From positions 4,153,883-4,217,882 of the forward strand of contig CM036254.1 of the NCBI GenBank assembly GCA_020698575.1: DNA of 64,000 bases, read 5' to 3'. Below the pieces are notes generated by a model. The model was not told the DNA's origin. It saw only the letters and a program-made list of their open reading frames with translations, and ran no database searches. A program made the translations under genes and the position numbers. Positions 11,901-21,345 of the stretch are shown here, in pieces; the first letter of the stretch is position 1, and each line of letters starts with the position of its first letter. This stretch comes from Bostrychus sinensis. Its lineage: Eukaryota > Chordata > Actinopteri > Gobiiformes > Eleotridae.

Positions 11901-13178
11901 GACTAAACCAGGAATAAAACAAGGCTAAGCTGTGACTAAATTAATTAAATTACCACTAAAACTGGACTTTTTAAACATTTTTATTTAGTCACAACACATG
12001 TTCTTTTAAGGCGCTGGTGGAAAATGATTCTTCAGTGTAAATCTCTGTCAGATGGAAGACCACAGCGTTATTGTGATATATTTAGATTCTTGCGATACTG
12101 ATATTGCATTTGCTGATATTGCGATAACGATAATTTTGCGATATATCGTGCAGCCCTACAACAGACATTTCGATATTAAACTATGATACTAGCTATATTC
12201 CTAAAACCTGTATCTTTTTTGAGCTCACATCTCTAAAAGCTTACTGTAGGTTTTGGTAAAGCCGTAAGGACACGGGTAGAGCTTATTTGGGGATTTTCTT
12301 CAGATTTCTGTGTCCAGGTTTTACTAAAATCACTCTCCGTTTGTTTCGCACACACATGTTCCTTTAAGGCTTTGGTGGAAAATGATTCTTCAGTGTAAAT
12401 CTCTGTCAGATGGAAGACCACAGTGTTATTGTGATATATTTAGATTATTGCGGTACGGATATTGCATTTGCTGATATTACGATAACGATAATTTTGCGAT
12501 ATATCGTGCAGCCCTAGAAGCAAAGCACAAATCTGACATTAAACAAAATAAAACACAAATATACAAGAGAGAGGAAGAGAGCCTTTTGTCAGACAGTCCT
12601 CATCTCCAGTGTCTAACTAAGAAAGTCTTTGATCGTGAGCTCACTTGAATGCATAAGAAACACTACATGTTTATTGCACTGATTAATTTTGCTGTTTCTT
12701 ATAAATCTTTTGTCTTTCCAGATTAAACTAAACAGCAAAGGACTCATCTTCTCAGTGGGACTCCTGTTGGCGTCAGTGTTTATGACCGTGAGTATATCTT
12801 TAACAGTAAAAGAAAAATTGGACCAATGGGAGGTGGAAAGTAACTAAATACTGGAATTTACTTACATATTGCATATATTTTGATATAAAATGTACTTGTC
12901 TGAGTACTAAAACACTATAACGTCTAAGAGTATCACAGTATCTTTGAACTTGGTGGCAAAGTTGATAGTAGTATTAATCGTACAACACATTGCTGACATT
13001 TTACAAACAAACTTTCGTTCTGTAGGTGTTGGGCGTCCATCTAAACAAGTGGACCTTGGACCGCCGCCTGGGTCTGATGTGTCTGGCGCTGTACTCTGTC
13101 TTCCTGTGCTTCTCCTGCCTCATCGAATACAACATCTTCACCTTTGTCAACCTGCCCACCTGCCGCGAAGACGAGTGA
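2653..13178 (+). CDS. slc24a3: K+-dependent Na+/Ca2+ exchanger, SLC24A3 (NCKX3)-like, C-terminal half, six exons
   Basis: Plasma-membrane antiporter that extrudes Ca2+ together with K+ in exchange for Na+. Joined exons are 2653-2905, 5399-5565, 7124-7238, 8847-8959, 12722-12787 and 13026-13178. All junctions are GT-AG and the phases (1,0,1,0,0) join without a stop. The product has about 288 residues: an acidic cytosolic loop, then the C-terminal membrane half with the alpha-2 repeat (GIPDVIMGITFLAAGTSVPD, then GSNVFDILVGLGLPW), ending FTFVNLPTCREDE. The loop start (RLISSRTLTNGDSDV) and the GMGDMAVSNSIGSN segment fit SLC24A3 better than SLC24A4 from memory. The neighbouring rin2 supports this, since SLC24A3 and RIN2 adjoin in mammals. 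The N-terminal half, signal peptide and alpha-1 repeat lie left of the window. Family call is near certain; the 3-versus-4 paralogue call is probable. Confidence 0.88.
2985..5398 (+). repeat. 41-bp minisatellite derived from the slc24a3 intron/exon boundary, 58 units plus the real exon start
   Basis: A tandem array with a strict 41-bp period. Each unit has a TGTGAATGTTGTCC-like part, then CAG, then either GTGGAG or ATGAAG, then TGGTGAATAAGTTTAAA. The distance from the first post-CAG base (3021) to the same point of the true exon (5399) is 2378 bp, exactly 58 x 41, so there is no net indel. The unit is the last ~19 intron bases plus the first ~22 bases of the exon at 5399, so each unit repeats a 3' splice site. 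A 656-bp (16-unit) higher-order duplication is visible: the rare variants GAATATG (3974, 4630) and GAACGTTG (4031, 4687) recur at that spacing. Confidence 0.97.
5399..5565 (+). CDS. slc24a3: slc24a3 exon: start of the C-terminal membrane cluster
   Basis: The acceptor is TGTCCGCAG before 5399 and the donor ATG/GTGAGT after 5565. It completes a Gly codon and then encodes 55 residues. These begin GVVNKFKWLLAWPLSLLFFF, where a juxtamembrane basic patch leads into a hydrophobic helix. A second hydrophobic helix (FMLSFVASTMWIAGLSYIMVWM) follows. The first 22 bases are the same as the tail of the 41-bp repeat unit to its left. Confidence 0.93.
5566..7123 (+). other. slc24a3 intron with a higher-order 11-bp array
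   Basis: Noncoding. 5566-6280 is mostly unremarkable AT-rich sequence. 6287-6800 holds the 11-bp AGGTCTAAACC motif, interrupted by a repeated spacer containing GTAAGTGTGTGTTGCACAG, so it forms a higher-order array. 6830-6960 matches a dispersed fish repeat (core CCCTTCCTGACACAACC, then GGGCTTGGGACTAGCAC) that recurs near 18690, 20195 and 44090. Confidence 0.75.
6287..6800. repeat. 11-bp AGGTCTAAACC array with interleaved spacer
   Basis: Runs of AGGTCTAAACC and AGGACTAAACC alternate with a spacer containing CTCCTCTTTGTGTAAGTGTG and GCACAGAAGAATCC. The spacer recurs at about 6384, 6510 and 6680. The motif is the same as at 1705-2600 and in other arrays of this window. Confidence 0.9.
7124..7238 (+). 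CDS. slc24a3: slc24a3 exon: alpha-2 repeat, ion-binding core
   Basis: The acceptor is GCGCTGTAG before 7124 and the donor CAGG/GTACAG after 7238. It encodes VTVIGFTLGIPDVIMGITFL followed by AAGTSVPDCMASLIVARQ. The GTSVPD segment holds the Ser and Asp that line the Ca2+/Na+/K+ pocket in NCKX proteins, by family knowledge. This is the most conserved part of the family, and no key residue is missing. Confidence 0.96.
7367..8102. mobile_element. MITE with GTATTTTCCGGACTATAAG ends
   Basis: The left end reads TACTGTATTTTCCGGACTAT, and the right end is its imperfect inverse (ATAGTCCAGAAAATACGGTA). Subterminal ATAAGTCGCAC-type repeats are present at both ends. No transposase reading frame is evident. 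This is a very common fish non-autonomous DNA transposon type; I do not assign a superfamily firmly. Confidence 0.8.
8583..8705 (-). mobile_element. Fish non-LTR retroposon fragment (Rex/L2-like), antisense
   Basis: On the - strand it reads CTACCGGGGGAATCCTGACA and then GTGTCCTAGGTCTTCCCCGG. These blocks also occur in + orientation at 53340-53520 and 53935-54065. It is a short 5'-truncated copy. Confidence 0.6.
8847..8959 (+). CDS. slc24a3: slc24a3 exon: second part of the alpha-2 repeat
   Basis: The acceptor is TGGTTCAG before 8847 and the donor GAT/GTGAGT after 8959. It encodes GMGDMAVSNSIGSNVFDILV followed by GLGLPWALKTLAINYGSD. By homology the Asp of FDI is the residue linked to K+ dependence in NCKX2. 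The segment is intact and matches SLC24A3-type sequence. Confidence 0.96.
9098..9190 (+). mobile_element. tRNA-derived SINE head
   Basis: GGCACAGTGGCAAAGTGG (A-box-like) is followed at the expected spacing by GGTTCGATTC (B box). Such heads are typical of fish tRNA-derived SINEs (CACTGTCGCCTCACAGCAA). It lacks a full tRNA fold and is not a tRNA gene. A longer related copy lies at 48580-48893. Confidence 0.7.
9229..10195. mobile_element. MITE with TTCACACCG ends, host to a second MITE
   Basis: The left end reads AATTCACACCGAAAACG and the right end is the inverse of AGTTCACACCGGGGACATC. The interior has GC-rich sequence unlike the flanks. A separate MITE occupies 9451-9965. No coding capacity was seen. 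Confidence 0.55.
9451..9965. mobile_element. MITE with TATTTTCCGCACTATAAGGC ends, nested
   Basis: The left terminus is TACTGTATTTTCCGCACTAT and the right terminus its inverse (ATAGTGCGGAAAATACGG). Subterminal copies of AAGGCGCA occur in both halves. It sits inside the 9229-10195 element. It is related to, but distinct from, the element at 7367-8102 (AAGGCGC versus AAGTCGC). Confidence 0.85.
11724..12157 (+). mobile_element. MITE, CACGATAT family (element A), copy 1
   Basis: The termini are AGGGCTGCACGATATGG and its inverse ATATCGTGCAGCCCT. The interior holds GATATTGCGATA-like blocks, GACTAAACCAGG and GTAAATCTCTGTCAGATGGA. Other copies are at 20304-20745 (+), 36312-36735 (-), 55506-55822 (-, partial) and 62903-63810 (+, interrupted). 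Confidence 0.85.
12722..12787 (+). CDS. slc24a3: slc24a3 exon: transmembrane helix near the C terminus
   Basis: The acceptor is TTGTCTTTCCAG before 12722 and the donor ACC/GTGAGT after 12787. The 66 bp (22 codons, phase 0 at both ends) encode IKLNSKGLIFSVGLLLASVF and MT, a membrane segment typical of the family. Confidence 0.94.
13026..13178 (+). CDS. slc24a3: slc24a3 terminal coding exon
   Basis: The acceptor is GTTCTGTAG before 13026; the stop TGA is at 13176-13178. It encodes VLGVHLNKWTLDRRLGLMCL, then a last hydrophobic helix (ALYSVFLCFSCLIEYNIF), ending FVNLPTCREDE. An FVNLP-containing end is characteristic of SLC24A3/A4 and excludes SLC24A1/A2/A5. Confidence 0.96.
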   Translation: MLGVHLNKWTLDRRLGLMCLALYSVFLCFSCLIEYNIFTFVNLPTCREDE

Positions 13179-14687
13179 CAGTCTCACAAACTCAAAACAC
13201 ACAGGAAGACAGACAGATCTTTCCCACATCAGTGCAATATCGCGCGGGATTTTTACGAGGAAATTAACTTTTTTAAAAAAACGGACAAAGACAAAAGAGG
13301 AAATTGTCTACTACTGCTTTGAGGACTTTTATTTTGAAAATCCCCTGAAATCGACACGGAATTATGGGGAATATACAGTGTTTACGAGCTGCTAACCTTT
13401 TCCTGTAAGGCAAACGCAGGTGTTTTAGGGTCAGTAGAAGAGAGTATTAAAGCAATGATGTAGAAGTGGTTATACTGTAACGCTGTGGTGCACATTTAAC
13501 AGGTTTTGGTTGAAAAGAAAAAACATTCGATGCAACAGAGCACACTTTTGAGACTACTCTCCTCCAGAATATTCGACTATGATGTGTCTATGAGACTGAA
13601 ACACTGCCATTAGATTCAGTGTAGTGGTTTGCGTTAATATATTATACTATTACTGAAACTGAGCTCCATTATGTCATTCTAAAACCTAATATAGGCTTCT
13701 ATTTTTAGTTATAATATATAACTTAAGTTAAAACAAAATCTGGCCTATCTAACCTGGATTGTACATTTTCAAAAGACTATTATTTATTTACAAAAGAACA
13801 TTAATGACCTTATAAACACCAAACCCATATAGCACTGGAACAAATCAGTGCCAACAAGTTAGCGTCAACAGAGTTAATGCTGACAAATTAGTGCTGACAA
13901 GTTAGCATCAACAATTCAAGCGTCATCAGAGTTAGCTACACTAGAGTTAGCTTAAAGTTAGCTCCAAATGTACACGTTCAGTATGTGTTGCCTAAAATAG
14001 CTCAGATTAACATTATCCTGATATTGCAGTGCCATTTTGCAATACTTTTATGGCATATTTTGCTTTATGAGCAAATTATGGCAGTTCATGTCCACAGATA
14101 ATATACTGGATTACATTTCCGCAAACACACAGTGGCTTTGGTTGAGGTTTGCCAAAAGTTCTCCTGTTAGCTTCATAAGTATTATTACAAAGCTGGATAC
14201 AATATAGGCTACAAATTCCACTAGTGGCCACTTGAGGTATTACAACAACATTGGTCACATGGAAAATAGCAATACAGGCACAAAACGTGGAGTAAACTGT
14301 TCTTTGGCCAAACATAATGATGAGCAACCTTCTTATTACCATGATTTAGCCACATTTGCTAGTTTATTGTCACTGTATAAGCTAACTTGTTGACGCTCAG
14401 AAAACACTGCCATGATAGTTAAAGTTGTACAGTTGGACCAAAATAATTGCTTTACTGGACCTGTATTAATCATTGCTAAAGTTTGCTAAGAGTTTACACC
14501 TTTTGTTTACAACTTAGGACCTGCTACATTCCATATTACAAAACCATCCGCCACTTATTCCTAATCATTTATCGTTAGCTTACATTACTGCTCACCTCTT
14601 ATTTCAAGATTCTGTGCTGCCAACATAGTTAAGCTAAATTACAATTGGTTGATAATATTAACATTAGCATACATTCGCTAAGTTTGC

Positions 14688-14693
14688 AATAAA
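14688..14693 (+). other. Possible polyadenylation signal AATAAA (proximal)
   Basis: AATAAA lies 1.5 kb after the slc24a3 stop in low-copy sequence. No strong GT-rich downstream element is obvious, and such hexamers are frequent by chance in AT-rich DNA. Confidence 0.2.
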
Positions 14694-15849
14694 TTTGCTA
14701 TTACCATGGCATTAGCTAAGTTAGCATTTGTAGGTTTTTAGTTTTTTTGTTACATGCTAACAATATCCAAGTTATTTATTAGTTACTGATTAACATTATT
14801 ACATTACATGGCAGTATTTATCAGTTTTTGCTCGTTAGCATTGTTTGCGTTACGACTGCACACATTACACTTCACCATTTAACATTTCTCTCTTCATTTT
14901 GATCATTAGCGTCTTGCTGACTGTGTGAACCAGGGTCTAAACTTCCACTGCCATTTTTTATGAAGCTACTTATTTATGCGTTTTAAAGCCGAGAGTGTTT
15001 CCAATCACCAAAACCAGGGCATTACTACCAACCGTCAATAGCACCACAGCTGTAGCTACTCTGTTTTTCTATTGAAACTGAATTCTTAGCTTTATAGAGC
15101 CTCTATTCCTTTTTGTAAATAGCTTTCCTTTTGTGAATACTCCCAGATGTCCTATTTAATATTTATTAATTCATGTCATACGCACATTCGTTTCTCTGAT
15201 GGGAGGCTATCGAACACCTGGCCCACCTGGTTGATCTGCGTGTGGCGCCCCCCGGAGGATTTGACCAGCGAAAAGGGACCTATTTTGCAGACGATTTGGT
15301 CATGCACAGACAAGCACAACGCCCTCTGCGTCCTCTCGATGTCATTAGCGGCTGGATTAAGTTGAAAAGGTTGCACTGAAGAGTCGTTTTGTGCTGATTA
15401 CGAGGAGCATTTCCTGGTAAAATGACGCCGTTTATAAAATCTGTAGGAGTGCTATTTTTGCTGCCACGAGACAAAATGGACTATCCTCTCTTTTCGAAGA
15501 CCAAATACTGACAAAAATAAGTGGTGGTACTATTTAAAACGCAGGTATTTCTAGAGTGTGGTAGTTTGTTATTGGTAGACTATAGATGCACTATTAAGCA
15601 TCAGGACTTTTCAGATCCCGGCGTTAGTATAAGAAGTTTGGGGTTTGGGGTTTTTGGACCGGGATTCGATCCATTTTGTAATGCCTAAAATGTCTAGACT
15701 TGTCCACATATGGTAGCTCTGTGGTACTCTGATACTGTTCCTCTTCTAGTTTTAGAGCATGTAAAATGTGGTTCGTGAATCCTATGGGTTTTTTAATTAA
15801 TTCAAGAACATCTACAAGCACCTTTTCTCTCAGCGTTTGTATGGCAGCG

Positions 15850-17293
15850 GCTGCGTTTACACTGGAGGCAAACGTGGACAGATCGGATTTTGAGTTACGA
15901 AGTTGTTTTCCCACTTTTTCCCATGTTCGTACGCATTCAAAGTCAGAAAGAAGTGACTATATGTTAGCATCAAGACAGGCACCAAACACCACATTTTGTA
16001 ACACTTGTCAATTTCAGTCAACATTTTGAAATATTAATTTAAGGGAAATGTTTTAGCCTAATATTTTTCCTCCATAGTGGCACAAACCAACTTCCTCTTC
16101 TATGTTCATGTTTAATTTTGTTTCTAAATTAGCCAGCCATTTTGTTTGCATTAGCTAGCATTCGCTTTGGGTTTTAAATATCCTAGCCACATTTAGCTAA
16201 AATTAGCAAGCATTATTTTGTAACACTTGTCAATTATCAGTCAACATTTTGAAATATTAATTTAAAGGAAATGGTTTTTTCATGTTTAATTTTGTTTCTA
16301 AATTAGCCAGACATTTTGTTTGCATTAGCTAGCATTCGCTTTGGGTTTTAATTATCCAAGCCACATTAAGCTAAAATTAGCAAGCAGTATCTAGCAGTGT
16401 TTTTCACAAAAGCTACTGCTATCTTTTATAAACAATATTTATTTTACAAATTTTTTATTATTCAACACATTTTTAGCCTACTAGTTTGGGGTACAAAATT
16501 CTTTACAATTGTTAATTACATATATAACATAAAAAATAAACTCCTAATTGCTGCATTTATTATATAGCTGAACATTTGAAATCTGCGGCCATTGGCAAAC
16601 AAACAAAAAACATAGATTAGGCATTATTCTGTATTTTTAATGTGTAAGTAATAATACATAATAATACATAAATACAACATTAAATTAAATAATACAAAAC
16701 GTAATGCTCTTATATTAAAATGTTATTGGAAAAAATGGTGTATCTAATCTGTTTCCTTTTGACGGGCTTTTAAAAGGCTTTCAATTTCATCTCAAACCTC
16801 TTTTTTTTTTTACTTTACATTATATGATGGCGCATTGTCAGCCCACCAGATTTTCAACATTACTACAAAATGGCATAATCACAAGCCACAACAAGCCACA
16901 ACAAAATCCAGTAATTTTTTAAAATATAGAGAAATGAAATGTAAGAATAAGACATAAATAAAATAAAATAAGCTCAAATATGAGATGCTAAAGTTATAAA
17001 TGCATTGCCATTCACAATAACCTTTATAAAAAAATGTTTTGAATACATTAAATTAGTCAGACTTGTGGAACCCAACCTGGTTCACATCATCTACGAGGGT
17101 TTCAATACAATCTTAAATCTCTATGTTTTTTTTTGTTTGTTTGTTTTGTTTTTGTGTTGTTTTTTCCGTATATGATTTGGAGGGCACTACATTGTCACAC
17201 CACCACACAAAGAGACTTCGGGTGACTTTGGACACAGCTATTTCCAAAACAAAATCCAATCTTATCCATTTTTATCTCCAGTGTAAACGCAGC
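15850..17293. mobile_element. DNA element with GCTGCGTTTACACTGGAG inverted ends
   Basis: GCTGCGTTTACACTGGAG at 15850-15867 is repeated as its perfect inverse at 17276-17293. Similarity continues inward (AGATCGGATTTTG against AGATTGGATTTTG), giving roughly 45-bp terminal inverted repeats. The interior is AT-rich and shows no transposase. It contains a 222-bp direct tandem duplication at about 15991-16440. Confidence 0.75.
15991..16440. repeat. 222-bp tandem duplication
   Basis: TTGTAACACTTGTCAATT recurs 222 bp apart (15996 and 16218). It is followed in both copies by CAACATTTTGAAATATTAAT and TTTGCATTAGCTAGCATTCG. It lies inside the 15850-17293 element. Confidence 0.8.
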
Positions 17294-17816
17294 TGAGAGT
17301 CAGAGCCTCCTCCTTCTGGGTTCATCGTCAAAGTGCCCTATTTCTCTTATTTATCAGTCAGATTTATTTATTGACCTGATGTTTATAAATCTCTATATAA
17401 TATTGTATTTTGAATGTACAAATGATTCATGTTTTGTTTTGTTTTTTTTCTTTGCTTTTATTGTTTACAACTTATTTATGAACCGGAAACAGGGTTGAAC
17501 TGTGTTTCACTCGATGCAATAATATTAATACTAGAAATAGCTCTAATCATGAAGTGTAAATAGTTTATTGAACAAAGAGAGATTTATTATTATGAGGTTT
17601 TAAAGTGTAAATGATGCAGGTTTATGTTTTATGTGGAGCCGACCCAGAGCTGTTTAATGTTTCTGTAAAAAACTGGGTACATGGAATAAGAGAGAAGGTG
17701 GCAGAAAAAAGATTTGAAAATAAGATCAGGTTCAAGGAAATGCAATCATAGCTGAATTGGAAAATCTAAAATTCACATCTTACCTTTTGGCTTTTCTTTT
17801 TTGGATATTAGAGCTG

Positions 17817-18627
17817 TGGTTCTCAAACTATGGTAAAGGTACGTCTGGTGGTACTCGGGAGTCTTTTGCAGTTCAAGTCATAATTGAGTTTAATTTAGAG
17901 CCAGTTTTTTTCCAATTTCCCAGTTCCATTTGAAGTTCTTAGTTCTTGGTTAATCCTTGTTACGGCCTGGTTTAGTCCTGGTTTAGACCTGGTTTAGTCC
18001 TGGTTTAGTCCTGGTTTGGTTTTAGTCCTGGTTTAGACCTGGTTTAGACCTGGTTTAGTCCTGGTTTAGACCTGGTTTAGTCCTGGTTTAGTCCTGGTTT
18101 GGTTTTAGTCCTGGTTTAGACCTGGTTTAGACCTGGTTTAGTCCTGGTTTAGACCTGGTTTAGTCCTGGTTTAGACCTGGTTTAGTCCTGGTTTAGTCCT
18201 GGTTTAGACCTGGTTTAGTCCTGGTTTAGACCTGGTTTAGACCTGGTTTAGTCCTGGTTTAGTCCTGGTTTGGTTTTAGACCTGGTTTAGACCTGGTTTA
18301 GACCTGGTTTAGACCTGGTTTAGTCCTGGTTTAGTCCTGGTTTAGACCTGGTTTAGTCCTGGTTTAGTCCTGGTTTAGACCTGGTTTAGACCTGGTTTAG
18401 ACCTGGTTTAGTCCTGGTTTAGACCTGGTTTAGACCTGGTTTAGTCCTGGTTTAGACCTGGTTTAGTCCTGGTTTAGTCCTGGTTTAGTCCTGGTTTAGT
18501 CCTGGTTTAGACCTGGTTTAGTCCTGGTTTAGTCCTGGTTTAGTCCTGGTTTGGTTTTAGTCCTGGTTTAGACCTGATTTTCTGAGGTGGTACTTGACTT
18601 GATGTAAAGTTTGAGAAACACTGAAGA
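17817..18627. mobile_element. hAT-like MITE carrying an 11-bp array
   Basis: The left end (GTGGTTCTCAAACTATGG) and right end (AAGTTTGAGAAACACTG) are imperfect inverses of the CAGTGKTTCTCAAAC type seen in hAT/Charlie elements. Short element sequence remains at both sides (a GGTGGTAC block occurs near each end). Nearly all the centre is a minisatellite. Confidence 0.6.
17961..18575. repeat. 11-bp CTGGTTTAGAC array (opposite orientation)
   Basis: Highly uniform tandem copies of CTGGTTTAGAC/CTGGTTTAGTC, interrupted five times by a CTGGTTTGGTTTTAG variant. It is the reverse complement of the AGGTCTAAACC arrays elsewhere and sits inside a hAT-like element. Confidence 0.95.
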
Positions 18628-18927
18628 CAGAGATTGACACATTGACCTGGCATAATAATGTAGATTTTAACCCAATCCTCTTTTATCCAGGCTTGGGACT
18701 GGCAGAAAAATCAATGCCACGTACCTATTAAAATTGGTGAAAGGATTTTGGTGTCCAGGTTGCTACATTTTCAAAAAGTTTTTGAAGATTTGGAAATATG
18801 GCCAAAGAAATTTCTGAGTCTGGCTAGAATTAGCTTAGCTTCAAGCGCTACTGCTACAGCTATGCTAATCAACTGGCTAGCATTAGCTTTGTTGTGCAGT
18901 GTTCTCCTGGGCTCTCCTTATACTTAC

Positions 18928-19573
18928 TACGGAAGCGTATTGCGTTCACCTGAAAAAAAAAACAAGTTTCTGTTTAATGAGCTAAGTTAGTTCTGTTTTT
19001 ATGAGAAAAGTTCTGTTTTTATGAGAAAAGTTCTGTTTTTATGAGTATAAAAAACTTGGGTTTTTATGACAAAAGTAAATTCATGTCTATCACAACCAGT
19101 AAACGTTTAGCTCGTATTGAAGAGTTGCTCGCTAAAGAAAGGGCGTAAATGTCCCAACTACTTCGTTTAATACGGTTTTATTTTACTCTAGACTTGAGAC
19201 ACTGGAGATTCTGCTTTCGTTAAGTAATATTGACGTATAATCATTAGTTTGTCGACTCTGCGCAGACATCTCAGGTCTTTGCGATTGACTTTGAATTCCT
19301 CTCCCCCCCAAAAGTGGAACAAGATAATAAGGACCATTATCCACATAAAAACATAACATTATTTTACTCGTAAAAACCGAACTTTTCTCGTAAAAACAGA
19401 AAATTATTTTACTCGTAAAAACAGGATTTTTTGTCTCATAAAAACAGAATTAACTTTACTCATAAAATCAAAACTTTTCTCATAAAAACAGAACTTTTCT
19501 CATAAAAACAGAACTAACTTTGCTCATAAAAACAGAAACTTTTTTTTTCAGGCGACCGCAATACGCTTCCGTA
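18928..19573. mobile_element. Foldback-like element with ACGGAAGCGTATTGCG ends
   Basis: ACGGAAGCGTATTGCG at the left has its inverse CGCAATACGCTTCCGT at the right, each followed inward by an A- or T-run. Inside, TTCTGTTTTTATGAGAAAAG repeats on the left and CTCATAAAAACAGAAC repeats on the right. Most of the element could therefore fold on itself. Confidence 0.85.
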
Positions 19574-20303
19574 GACGTACACAACATACCCTAAGAAGAA
19601 ATTGGTAAAAGTTCATAGTTGGAGCCACACATGCTCATTTTTAACCCAAAAGTGATTATTCTCGATGCTACTAAATGCCATTGGCTAACGATGAAGGTTT
19701 TCCTTTCAATTTGAATGCGACTGTGTCCATGTTGGAGGTCATTGCTAACGTCAATGTCAGAATTAACACTGCTTTGCTCCCAAACCAAGACTCCTAAACC
19801 ATAGAGAGAAACTGAGTGAACTAATAATGAACATTAGAACATGCCCCCCTCGTATATTCCATGTATTAAAGGTTTACAGAAGCATGAGTCAGACTTATAT
19901 ACTGGGTTAAAAGTGTTAAAAAGCTATTCCTAAATCACTATTGACTGTGGGACAGAAGTCTGAACTGTTTTTACCATAAACATATCAATAACCTGTGTCA
20001 TAAACCTGGACATGGCTCATGAAAGATACACACTTCCCCTCCCTGTGCTGTGTTTGTCGTCAGCAAAACAACAAAAAGCTTCCTAGTTTCCTCAGAGATG
20101 TAAACAACACCAGCGCAGCCAGACCGTGTTTAGTATTAAAAGTCACGCAGTATTTTTTAGGATTCTTTTTTACTTTTGGCTTTTGTCCTTACTGACACAA
20201 CACTCTCCATTTATCCAGGCTTGGGACTGGCACAAAGAGAGCACTGGCTTGTGACCGCATTGTGGCTGGATTTTTATTTGGATTAGTATTATTACTGTTA
20301 AAT

Positions 20304-20745
20304 AGGGCTGCACGATATGGAGAAAACATGCGATATTCGATAACTATGTTGAAAATTGCGATAACAATATTATTGCGATATTTGAAAACAGAGCCTACTT
20401 TTTGAACATAGTAAGTTAAATTCACTACATTTCACAAAAATGTAAGTTCCTGTATTTACAAGTCAAAACAGCGACAAAATCAAAACTTAACACAGACTAA
20501 ACCAGGAATAAAACAAGGCTAAGCTGCGACTAAATTAATTAAATTACCACTAAAACTGGACTTTTTAAACATTTTTATTTAGTCACAACACATGTTCTTT
20601 TAAGGCTCTGGTGGAAAATGATTCTTCAGTGTAAATCTCTGTCAGATGGAAGACCACAGCGTTATTGCGATATATTTAGATTATTGCGATATTGCATTTG
20701 CTGATACTGCGATAACGATAATTTTGCGATATATCGTGCAGCCCT
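20304..20745 (+). mobile_element. MITE element A, copy 2
   Basis: The ends match 11724-12157 (AGGGCTGCACGATATGG and its inverse). Identity with copy 1 continues beyond the element to about 20927, so this copy is part of a larger direct duplication. Confidence 0.85.
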
Positions 20746-21327
20746 ACAACAGACATTTCGATATTAAACTATGATACTAGCTATATTCCTAAAACCTGTA
20801 TCTTTTTTGAGCTCACATCTCTCTAAAAGCTCACTGTAGGTTTTGGTAAACGGGTAGAGCTTATTTGGGGATTTTCTTCAGATTTCTGTGTCCAGGTTTT
20901 CCTAAAATCACTCTCCGTTAGTTTCGCTGCTACTCACCGCGTCACATTCTCAAACCAAACCACTCGAAGACGCTCCAGCGCGGCGTCGTGTTGAGGACAT
21001 TTGTAATAATTTGTGATATTCACATGGGGGATCTCTGGAGCTGTGTGTACAGTTGTATATGATGGGTGTAAATCTATTTTTTGTCTGGACGTGTTGGATA
21101 TATTTTCTTAGATCCTAGTTCCTCCTCCCTGTGTTTTGACCTTGAGTCCTTTCGCATGGAAATACTTCAAACTATGGTAACTTATTTAAGGTAGAGTGTC
21201 TGTGTTCGGGGGAAGCGGTGCTCGGAGGAAGCGCTGGGTCTAAAAGCGACGTATGCAGGGCTGTGTTGTTTTTTAGGAGACGATAATGTTGTTAAAAGTG
21301 GTTTAGACCGGTGGCTTCCTCTGCATC

Positions 21328-21333
21328 AATAAA
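21328..21333 (+). other. Possible slc24a3 polyadenylation signal (distal)
   Basis: AATAAA lies in low-copy sequence and is followed 20-40 bp later by a T/C-rich tract (CTTGTCTCTTTTTTG). The preceding 400 bp are not repeat-like and could be the end of a long 3' UTR. Transposons lie between it and the stop codon, so it may belong to something else. Confidence 0.35.
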
Positions 21334-21345
21334 ATCTCTGCTTCA

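Larger units (their letters stand above)
8960..12721 (+). other. slc24a3 intron, repeat-rich
   Basis: Noncoding, 3.8 kb. It contains a SINE fragment (9098-9190), nested MITEs (9229-10195, with 9451-9965 inside), and a block duplicated elsewhere in the window (11328-12349). A second partial copy of the CACGATAT-type MITE end follows at 12358-12515. 10200-11290 shows no recognisable feature. Confidence 0.75.
13179..21345 (+). other. Possible long slc24a3 3' UTR / downstream DNA
   Basis: There is no coding exon here. 13179-15830 is low-copy AT-rich sequence with a possible AATAAA at 14688. Further right lie four DNA elements (15850-17293, 17817-18627, 18928-19573, 20304-20745) and then low-copy sequence to a second AATAAA at 21328. 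Where the transcript ends cannot be decided from sequence alone. Confidence 0.4.

Noticed and set aside
15624..15914. 96-residue - strand frame at the edge of the 15850-17293 element
   Set aside because: I could not match it to a transposase or host protein, and it straddles the element end; not supported as a gene.
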